Origin: Candidatus Hydrogenedentota bacterium
GTDB taxonomy: Bacteria > Hydrogenedentota > Hydrogenedentia > Hydrogenedentales > CAITNO01
Direction of reading: 5' to 3'
Assembly (NCBI GenBank): GCA_022710255.1
Contig: JAKLHG010000152.1
Location: 1-8,172, forward strand
Length of the DNA: 8,172 nt
This document shows positions 1 to 5,426 of the stretch, piece by piece (within the stretch, counting starts at the first letter, position 1; each line of letters starts with the position of its first letter). The notes beneath the pieces were generated by a model. That model searched no databases. It was not told the DNA's origin and saw nothing but the letters and a program-made list of their open reading frames with translations. The translations under genes were made by a program, and so were the position numbers.

Positions 1-186
1 GAACGGCGCATCATACACCTGACCTTGGAAAAAGATCCGCACGTGCGCACCTACAGCACGGGGGATTCCCTTTTCAGAAGCATCATCATCAACCCGGTGG
101 ACGAAAAACGTTCCGGCAACCATCGGCGCGGCGGCGGCGGACGGAAGCAGTCAAACCGTGCGGATTCCGCATCTCCCAGGGAATAA
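1..186 (+). CDS. khpB: KhpB/Jag-type RNA-binding protein, R3H domain C-terminus (5' partial)
   Basis: Only the last 61 codons are in the window, in frame from base 1 to the TAA at 184-186. The piece opens with ERRIIHLTLEKD, followed by a VRTYS..DSLFRSIII stretch. This is the usual end of the R3H domain in Jag/SpoIIIJ-associated (KhpB) proteins, with the family's Arg-x3-His signature seen as R2...H6. The R3H domain binds single-stranded nucleic acid; in the full protein it normally follows a Jag-N and a KH domain, which would lie upstream of the window. After the domain comes a tail of about 25 residues rich in Arg, Gly and Ser, a low-complexity extension likely to be disordered. The stop overlaps the mnmE start by one base (TAATG), matching the common yidC-jag-mnmE order. 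The family call is fairly sure; the tail has no assigned role. Confidence 0.8.
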   Translation, partial: ERRIIHLTLEKDPHVRTYSTGDSLFRSIIINPVDEKRSGNHRRGGGGRKQSNRADSASPRE

Positions 187-1565
187 TGCGGTACGCATCC
201 ACGGAGGATACCATTGCCGCCATCTCCACGCCACGTGGTGAGGGGGGCATCGGGATAGTCCGCTTGAGCGGGCCTTCCTCCCTGCAAATTGCCTCGAAAA
301 TGTTTGTTTCGTCACGAGGACGCAACATTCTGAAGGACACGCGCCGCGTATTCCACGGCCATGTGTCCGACCCGTCCGGTCAGCGGATAGACGAGGTGCT
401 GCTTCATATCATGCGGGCGCCGCATAGCTACACTGCGGAAGACGTGGCGGAAATCAACGCCCATGGCGGTATGGCGCCCCTGCAAGCCATCTTGGAAGAG
501 GCGCTCCGGCTCGGAGCGCGTCTGGCCCAGCCGGGCGAGTTCACCCAGCGCGCCTTTATCAACGGACGGCTGGACCTGACACGCGCTGAAGCAGTGATGG
601 ACCTGGTCGGCGCAAAAACGCGCACCGCCCTCAATGCCGCGAATGCCGCATCAGGCGGTGTACTGGCCCGCGCCCTTGCCGGACTGCGCGAAACGCTGGC
701 AGACGCCCTGGCCCGCATCGAGGCAGCCGTGGATTTTCCTGAAGACGATTTGCCCGAGCTGGTGGATGCGGCGCTGATACACCGCCTTGAACGGGCGCAG
801 GAAGAGATGAAACGCCTGATAGCAAGCGCGGACGCGGGACTTCGCATACGCGAAGGCGTCTCCATCGCCATTGTGGGCAGGCCGAACGTGGGCAAGTCAA
901 GCCTGTTTAACGCGTTGCTTCGCGACGCGCGCGCCATTGTTTCACCGGAACCGGGAACCACACGCGACCGAATTGAAGAAACAGTTGCACTCGGCGGCGT
1001 CCCGGTGCGGCTTATAGATACCGCCGGTATGCGCGACACCCCACACTCCGTGGAACTCATGGGCGTGACGCTGGCCCGCCGCGCCGCCCAACAGGCGGAT
1101 TACATCCTGTTTGTTGTGGATGCGGCCGAGCCCTGTACCGAGGCGGATACGGCACTGGCGGCAGAACTGACCCGGCTGGAAACCCCCATTGTGCTGGTTC
1201 GCAACAAGATTGATCTGACTGAAACGCGTTTTACGCCTCCAGACGCACCGTTCAAGGCACTATGTGATATTTCAGCCCTGACCGGCGCCGGGCTTGAGCG
1301 ATTTGAGGAACAACTGACGGAACTTCTGCAGGGTGACGCTGTGATGGAAACGAACTCTCCCATGCTCTCCCGTACGCACCAAAAAGACAGCATGCGCCGG
1401 GCGTCCACCTGCCTGGACCGCCTGCTTGCCAATACAGCAGCTTCCCCGGAACTGTCCGCTCTGGAATTGCGCGAAGCGCTCCAGGCGTTGGGCGAAATCA
1501 CAGGCGAAACCACGCCGGAACATTTGCTGGACCGTATTTTCGCTTCTTTTTGCATTGGTAAATAG
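186..1565 (+). CDS. mnmE: tRNA uridine-5-carboxymethylaminomethyl(34) synthesis GTPase MnmE
   Basis: MnmE (TrmE) is a homodimeric GTPase that works with MnmG to build the (carboxymethyl)aminomethyl group at C5 of the wobble uridine of certain tRNAs, using a tetrahydrofolate-derived carbon. The 459-residue length is typical. The N-terminal folate-binding domain begins with the family signature DTIAAISTPRGEGGIGIVRLSG (residues 8 onward). It is followed by helical regions that flank a G domain. In the G domain I see the P-loop GRPNVGKSS (231-239, including the K-loop Asn234), a PGTTRD switch I motif, DTAG (278-281) and NKID (340-343). The protein ends in CIGK, carrying the family's near-terminal conserved cysteine. 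The ATG start overlaps the upstream stop by one base, and an AGGGA element lies just before it, suggesting translational coupling. mnmG does not follow; an unrelated operon begins 71 bp downstream. Nothing looks damaged. Confidence 0.97.
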   Translation: MRYASTEDTIAAISTPRGEGGIGIVRLSGPSSLQIASKMFVSSRGRNILKDTRRVFHGHVSDPSGQRIDEVLLHIMRAPHSYTAEDVAEINAHGGMAPLQAILEEALRLGARLAQPGEFTQRAFINGRLDLTRAEAVMDLVGAKTRTALNAANAASGGVLARALAGLRETLADALARIEAAVDFPEDDLPELVDAALIHRLERAQEEMKRLIASADAGLRIREGVSIAIVGRPNVGKSSLFNALLRDARAIVSPEPGTTRDRIEETVALGGVPVRLIDTAGMRDTPHSVELMGVTLARRAAQQADYILFVVDAAEPCTEADTALAAELTRLETPIVLVRNKIDLTETRFTPPDAPFKALCDISALTGAGLERFEEQLTELLQGDAVMETNSPMLSRTHQKDSMRRASTCLDRLLANTAASPELSALELREALQALGEITGETTPEHLLDRIFASFCIGK

Positions 1566-1594
1566 AAGATTCAAGTATCCCCGGTTCCTGTTGT

Positions 1595-1600
1595 TATACT
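1595..1600 (+). promoter_or_regulatory. Possible -10 promoter element for the accessory operon
   Basis: TATACT matches the sigma70-type consensus TATAAT at five of six positions. It lies 36 bp before the first GNAT gene, in the only gap between mnmE and the six-gene block. Upstream hexamers at a suitable distance (around TTCAAG at 1570-1575) match the -35 consensus poorly. The element is therefore a candidate only; the operon could also be read through from mnmE, since I see no terminator between them. Confidence 0.3.
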
Positions 1601-1636
1601 ATTAAGCGGAACCCATGGCAAGGTCACAGGTCTGAC

Positions 1637-2206
1637 ATGATCATAGGCACTCATAACGTCCTGCGCTTTTCAGAGCCCGAAGACGCCCATTTTTACAGGG
1701 CACTGTATCTTCAGGGGGGGCCGAAGGCCGCCTTGCTGGACGCACGCCGGGAATTCGGTGCACCCACCCTGCAGGAGATACGGGAACTCCTGATAAAAAG
1801 CGAATCCGCCCGGGCATTTTTGTTCACTGTGGAAGACCCCGAAGGACGACTTCGGGGATGGTGCGGGTTGCGCGCGTTGAATATCGAGGCGTCCTTCTGC
1901 GAAATGTTCATGGTCTTTGCCGCCCCGGAGGAATATGCCGGACCTATGGCCGATGAAACGATGGAGGCGCTGCTTGACCGTGCATTCAACCGGCTGGGGC
2001 TGCAAAAGGTCCTGGCAACCTGCCTGGATTCCGAAGAAACACTGCATGCCTGCCTGCTGCGCCACGGGTTCCGGTCCTGCGGCGTTCAACGCGACGTGTT
2101 ATACGGCAAGGAAGGCTGGCGCGGCCTGGATACGCTTGCCCTGGACCGTGCCGCCTATGCATCCCATCCTGCAACAGGCCCCGGGCCGGGAGCGACAGTG
2201 CCATGA
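1637..2206 (+). CDS. GNAT-family (RimJ/RimL-like) acetyltransferase 1
   Basis: This is a 189-residue protein of the GNAT fold, whose members transfer an acyl group from acyl-CoA to an amine, often a peptide N-terminus, a side chain or a small molecule. The layout is that of RimJ/RimL-type members: an N-terminal LRFSEPEDA strand-helix, a central G-x-CGLR beta strand (about residues 73-80), then a helix containing MEALLDRAFNRLGLQKV and a terminal LLRHGFRSCG motif, the equivalent of the usual 'lfeklGFk.eG'. The acetyl-CoA pyrophosphate loop, usually [RQ]xxGx[GA], is here the divergent EEYAGPMA, so catalysis is not assured. The ribosome-binding site is weak (CAGG about 6 bases before ATG). It heads the six-gene block, and its TGA overlaps the next start as ATGA. 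Family call from pattern; substrate unknown. Confidence 0.8.
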   Translation: MIIGTHNVLRFSEPEDAHFYRALYLQGGPKAALLDARREFGAPTLQEIRELLIKSESARAFLFTVEDPEGRLRGWCGLRALNIEASFCEMFMVFAAPEEYAGPMADETMEALLDRAFNRLGLQKVLATCLDSEETLHACLLRHGFRSCGVQRDVLYGKEGWRGLDTLALDRAAYASHPATGPGPGATVP

Positions 2207-2829
2207 GTTTTACCACGAACACCTACCTGAGACGCGCGGACAGGGATGACCTCGACACCATCCTGTCCTGGATGGAGGACCCGGATTTCCAGCGTTTTCT
2301 CTACGGCGATGCGGCACAATCGCCCCGCCAAATCCGGGAAAGAATCATACAAATGCTGGGGCGTTCCCCGGGAAACATGATGCCTTCCGCCGTATATCTG
2401 CTCATCGAATCCAAAGAGAACGGACCGCTCGGCATGATTTCCTTTCAGAACATATCCTGGCGGAACCGTTCCTGCAGCATTGACGTTTATATCGGCGACA
2501 AGACGCGCCGTAATTCCATGCTGGCCACCATTTCAGTGTTCCGCGCCCTGGAATACGCCTTTGATGAATTGAACCTGCACCGCATCAGCGCCCTTATCTA
2601 TGCCTTCAACCGGACGTCCTGGCGCATCTTTGAGATGGCGGGAGCAAAACGGGAGCTGGTACTGACGCGCCATGTCATGCGTGAAGGGAAACTTTACGAT
2701 GCTTACGGCTACGGCCTGCTACGTCACGAGTTCAATGCGATACGGGAAAAACACGGCGCCGTTTCGGAGCGATTCTGCCTTGAGAATATGATCGCTTCCT
2801 CGTCACAGGATTTGGAGGAGTCGCCTTGA
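2203..2829 (+). CDS. GNAT-family (RimJ/RimL-like) acetyltransferase 2
   Basis: A second GNAT-type protein of 208 residues follows, its start overlapping the first by four bases (ATGA), so translation is probably coupled; GGGAG at 2188-2192 could serve as ribosome-binding site. The RimJ/RimL pattern is clear: LRRADRDDLDTILSWMEDPD at residues 9-28, a GPLGMISFQNI strand, the SIDVYIGD strand, then the helix ending in ALEYAFDELNLHRI and an NRTSWRIFEMAGA segment, equivalent to the family 'N..s..lfeklGF'. The CoA-binding loop after the VYIGD strand reads DKTRRNSML; the glycine normally found there is missing, so activity or cofactor use may be altered. A C-terminal extension of about 30 residues follows the fold. 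The proteins differ enough not to look like a recent duplication. Substrate unknown; given the neighbours it may act on the same molecule as the exporter and the protease. Confidence 0.82.
   Translation: MSFTTNTYLRRADRDDLDTILSWMEDPDFQRFLYGDAAQSPRQIRERIIQMLGRSPGNMMPSAVYLLIESKENGPLGMISFQNISWRNRSCSIDVYIGDKTRRNSMLATISVFRALEYAFDELNLHRISALIYAFNRTSWRIFEMAGAKRELVLTRHVMREGKLYDAYGYGLLRHEFNAIREKHGAVSERFCLENMIASSSQDLEESP
2814..2820 (+). promoter_or_regulatory. Strong Shine-Dalgarno site supporting a TTG start
   Basis: GGAGGAG lies five bases before TTG at 2826. It decides the start of the CPBP gene: a strong site at proper spacing, within the end of the GNAT 2 gene, with the TTG overlapping the GNAT stop as TTGA. 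No in-frame ATG lies near this position. Confidence 0.7.
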
Positions 2830-3506
2830 ATGCCGCCTTTCTGTTCCTTTGGGGCGCGTACACCCTATATGCCCTGTACAGAAATGTATGCGGCCGTGAC
2901 GACTTCTCCTTCCCGCTCCAACTCATGCAAACCCTTTTGACGGGGTTTGCCCTCTATTGGATGTTTACCAACGGAAAACTGACCAGAACACTGTGGTCAC
3001 CCCTGGATGTGGGTGCCGGGTTGCTGGCGGGCCACCTCCTGTTTATCCTGGCACTTTCCATCACCCACCAACACCCGGGCGATGTTGCCTGGCACGCGAT
3101 GGACCTGCGCGGCATGGCAGCCTACCTGTTTCAGGCGCCCGAAACCGCCCTTCGATTCCTGGGCATCGCCGCAATTGAAGAATTGGTCTTCCGGGGCACG
3201 GCGCAGGAAATGCTCCTGGCGCTGTGGGGCAGCCCGGTACCAGCGATAGGCCTCACCGCCCTGTGCTTCTGCCTGCTGCATGGTCACTTCTTTAGGAAGG
3301 GTTTCACCAGCGCCCTGGAATTTGCCCTGTTTTCACTGTTGATTGGAATCGTGTATTATTATACTTCCAGCCTGACACTTGTGATCCTGGCGCACACGGT
3401 ACGGAACGTGGAAAGCGTCTATCTGGAAAATGTGGTATCCTTGGAAGATACCGTAACAAAACCGGAAAGCGGCACGTGCCAGACGTGTCCCCCGCCGCTC
3501 CGGTAG
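2826..3506 (+). CDS. CPBP (CAAX/Abi-type) intramembrane metalloprotease
   Basis: A polytopic membrane protein of 226 residues with the three signatures of the CPBP glutamic/metalloprotease family (relatives of Rce1). Motif 1 is EELVFRG (Glu118, Glu119, Arg123); motif 2 is FCLLH (Phe148 to His152); motif 3 is HTVRN (His190 to Asn194). All presumed catalytic residues are present, so it is likely active. Hydrophobic segments lie at about 3-19, 31-47, 61-79, 95-117, 126-150, 162-178 and 183-195. Bacterial members include proteases or immunity proteins in peptide and bacteriocin loci. Here it stands between acetyltransferases and an ABC exporter, where it could trim an exported peptide or protect the producer; that is inference. 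The start is TTG, chosen for its Shine-Dalgarno and TTGA overlap. The C-terminus has a short soluble tail with two cysteines (C218, C221). Confidence 0.88.
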   Translation: MNAAFLFLWGAYTLYALYRNVCGRDDFSFPLQLMQTLLTGFALYWMFTNGKLTRTLWSPLDVGAGLLAGHLLFILALSITHQHPGDVAWHAMDLRGMAAYLFQAPETALRFLGIAAIEELVFRGTAQEMLLALWGSPVPAIGLTALCFCLLHGHFFRKGFTSALEFALFSLLIGIVYYYTSSLTLVILAHTVRNVESVYLENVVSLEDTVTKPESGTCQTCPPPLR

Positions 3507-3516
3507 TGGAGTTTCT

Positions 3517-4545
3517 ATGTCGGAAGAAGTACTCGTCGAACTGCGCCACGTGCATAAGAAATTTACCACGCGCCACGTGCTGCCAGTGGATGAAGAAACG
3601 CGCAAACGCCGGCTCTTTAAGAAGCGCGATGTACATGCCGCGAATGACATCAGCTTCACAATCCGGCGAGGCGAGATATTCGGCCTGCTCGGCCCGAACG
3701 GCGCCGGAAAAACCACCGCCGTCAAAATGATTTCGGGGCTGGTGCGGCCGGATTCCGGGACCGTGTTCGTGAACGGGCTTGACGTGGAGAAAAAGCGGCG
3801 CCAGATATTGCGGCTGGTGGGGGTCGTTCTGGAAGGCACGCGCACCAGCCTTTGGCCGCTGACGCCTCTTGAAAATCTGATTTATTACGGGACCCTGAAA
3901 GATGTGCCCGGCGCCCTGCTGCGCCCGCGCGCCCACGATCTGCTCGATTTTATCGGCCTGAAAGACAAAAAAAATATCCAGGTCAGGCGGCTCTCCCGGG
4001 GACAGAAACAAAAGCTCGCCATCTGCATCGCCCTTATTGCCGACCCTCAGGTGTTGTTGCTGGATGAACCGACCACCGGCCTGGATGTGCTGAGTGGCCG
4101 CGCCATCAAGGACAAGGTCATGGAAATGACCCGTGAACAGGGGCGCAGTGTGCTGGTCACCACGCATGACATGCACGTGGCGCAGGAATTATGCGACCGC
4201 ATCGCTATCATTAATAACGGTGAAATGATCACCTGTAGGCGAACCGACGAACTGCTCGATTTGTTTTCGGAACAAGTATTCGTATTCAAACTGAATCAAT
4301 CCGTCGACCCGACGGAATTCAGCCTTATCCCGGGCATTATCTCCGCGCAGATGGAAGAAAGCTCCGAAGGGCCGTCGCTGGTGGTCCAGGTAGTCCGCGA
4401 GCCGGAAACATTGCGCTCGGAAGCCTTGTATGCCGTTCCCTCGCGGTTGTGGCAATCGGGCTGCCTGCTGCATGCCGTCTCGCAGCGGCAGCAGAATCTT
4501 GAAAGCGTGTTTTTGCATCTTACCGACAGCGCCGTAAAGCGCTGA
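3517..4545 (+). CDS. ABC-2 type exporter, ATP-binding protein
   Basis: A 342-residue cytoplasmic ATPase that would power the adjacent permease. It carries the Walker A GPNGAGKTT (59-67), the signature LSRGQ (159-163), the Walker B VLLLDEP (179-185, catalytic Glu184) and the H-loop His217. The signature differs from LSGGQ by Arg for Gly, a variation common in NatA/DrrA-type exporters. Between the first strand and the Walker A there is an insertion of about 25 charged residues (around 17-42, containing EETRKRRLFKKRD), as in a subgroup of ABC-2 ATPases. A C-terminal domain of about 100 residues ends with LESVFLHLT, the close of DrrA-like proteins. It starts 10 bases after the CPBP stop, with GGAG at 3508-3511, and is followed 20 bases later by the permease. 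The substrate is unknown; family architecture favours export of a lipid, peptide or drug-like molecule. Confidence 0.92.
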   Translation: MSEEVLVELRHVHKKFTTRHVLPVDEETRKRRLFKKRDVHAANDISFTIRRGEIFGLLGPNGAGKTTAVKMISGLVRPDSGTVFVNGLDVEKKRRQILRLVGVVLEGTRTSLWPLTPLENLIYYGTLKDVPGALLRPRAHDLLDFIGLKDKKNIQVRRLSRGQKQKLAICIALIADPQVLLLDEPTTGLDVLSGRAIKDKVMEMTREQGRSVLVTTHDMHVAQELCDRIAIINNGEMITCRRTDELLDLFSEQVFVFKLNQSVDPTEFSLIPGIISAQMEESSEGPSLVVQVVREPETLRSEALYAVPSRLWQSGCLLHAVSQRQQNLESVFLHLTDSAVKR

Positions 4546-4565
4546 ATTTCCACGAAAGGATCCGC

Positions 4566-5426
4566 ATGTCTTTTTTTCGGGTAATGAAAGCGGAAGTAGT
4601 GCGCTCGTTTATCATCATGCGCCGCTACTGGTTCCGCACGTTGACCGGTATGGTCATCGGTTATGGGATGCTCATGGTGCTTATTGCGGGTTTCATCTAC
4701 AGCAAGGGGGGTGCGGGCGACAAGATTAGCCAGTTTGACAATCCTGCCGCAGCCACAAATTTTGTGCTTGGGTTTATCATCGGCATGTTCGCCTTCGGGG
4801 TGGTGGGCATGTTCACTCAGGGCCTGCAGAGTATGGCCACCACCGGGGTGCTTGAACAACTGTGTATGAGTCCCCATGGTCTGGCCGTCAACTTCATGGC
4901 CCAAACCATGGTCGGAGCGGTCAGTACCATTATCTCGTCGGGCATCCTGGTTTACGCGGTCACCTGGAGCGTGGGCGGCATGCTGCACTGGGACATGTTT
5001 CCCATCCTGATATTGTTGACCTTGACGTTTTTCAACCTTGTCGGATTTGGTTTTATGGTCGGCGGACTCGTACTGGTATTCAAACAGGTGGGACAAATTG
5101 CTATTATCGTGCGCATGGCCCTCTTCGCCCTGGCCGTTTTCGCCCGCGAAGAAATATTGAACCAGCCCTGGCCGTTGCGTTTCTTCCTGCACATGCTCCC
5201 CATCACCGACGCAACTATTTCCATCAAGTATGTCTTGAGCGGGGGCCAGATGGTGGATAAGATAACCGAAAGCGGAGAAACCATACAGGTATTCAGTTCC
5301 GTATTCACCCACCCCTCTTTCTATTGGCTGATAGTCAGTTGTATCGTGTGGACCGTTGTCGGCCTGACCGTATTCCGTATTCTCGAGGATTACAGCCGCT
5401 CCAAAGGAACTTTGGGAAGTTATTGA
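4566..5426 (+). CDS. ABC-2 type exporter, permease protein
   Basis: A 286-residue integral membrane protein with six predicted transmembrane segments at about 25-46, 64-87, 109-133, 144-170, 176-193 and 251-272, the usual arrangement of ABC-2 permeases. The sequence TTGVLEQLCMSP (92-103) matches the typical 'GTLEQLLvSP' cytoplasmic loop that contacts the ATPase, and the segment before the last helix has a loop of about 55 residues, probably extracytoplasmic. It forms the membrane part of the exporter with the preceding gene. The ATG has a good ribosome-binding site (AAAGGA, 5 bases away). Its TGA overlaps the start of the next gene as TGATG, tying the exporter to the radical SAM-like protein. 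No substrate can be read from the sequence. Confidence 0.9.
   Translation: MSFFRVMKAEVVRSFIIMRRYWFRTLTGMVIGYGMLMVLIAGFIYSKGGAGDKISQFDNPAAATNFVLGFIIGMFAFGVVGMFTQGLQSMATTGVLEQLCMSPHGLAVNFMAQTMVGAVSTIISSGILVYAVTWSVGGMLHWDMFPILILLTLTFFNLVGFGFMVGGLVLVFKQVGQIAIIVRMALFALAVFAREEILNQPWPLRFFLHMLPITDATISIKYVLSGGQMVDKITESGETIQVFSSVFTHPSFYWLIVSCIVWTVVGLTVFRILEDYSRSKGTLGSY

Noticed and set aside
1615..1635. Six-codon ORF ending one base before the first GNAT start, a possible leader peptide
   Set aside because: ATG GCA AGG TCA CAG GTC TGA has a poor ribosome-binding site, no attenuator-like hairpin or codon run, and such short ORFs arise readily by chance.
3543..3580. GCGCCACGTGC repeated twice, 27 bp apart
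   Set aside because: Both copies are in frame inside the ABC ATPase gene and encode similar Arg-His-Val residues; a chance coding coincidence is more likely than an operator.
3304..4176. 290-codon reverse-strand ORF opposite the CPBP and ABC genes
   Set aside because: It is antisense to two genes with clear catalytic motifs; composition and lack of recognisable motifs point to a shadow.
5324..5425. Upstream extension of the 621-residue protein by 34 codons
   Set aside because: It overlaps the permease coding sequence, and the internal ATG at 5426 overlaps the permease stop, has a ribosome-binding site and begins where the maturase-like homology begins.
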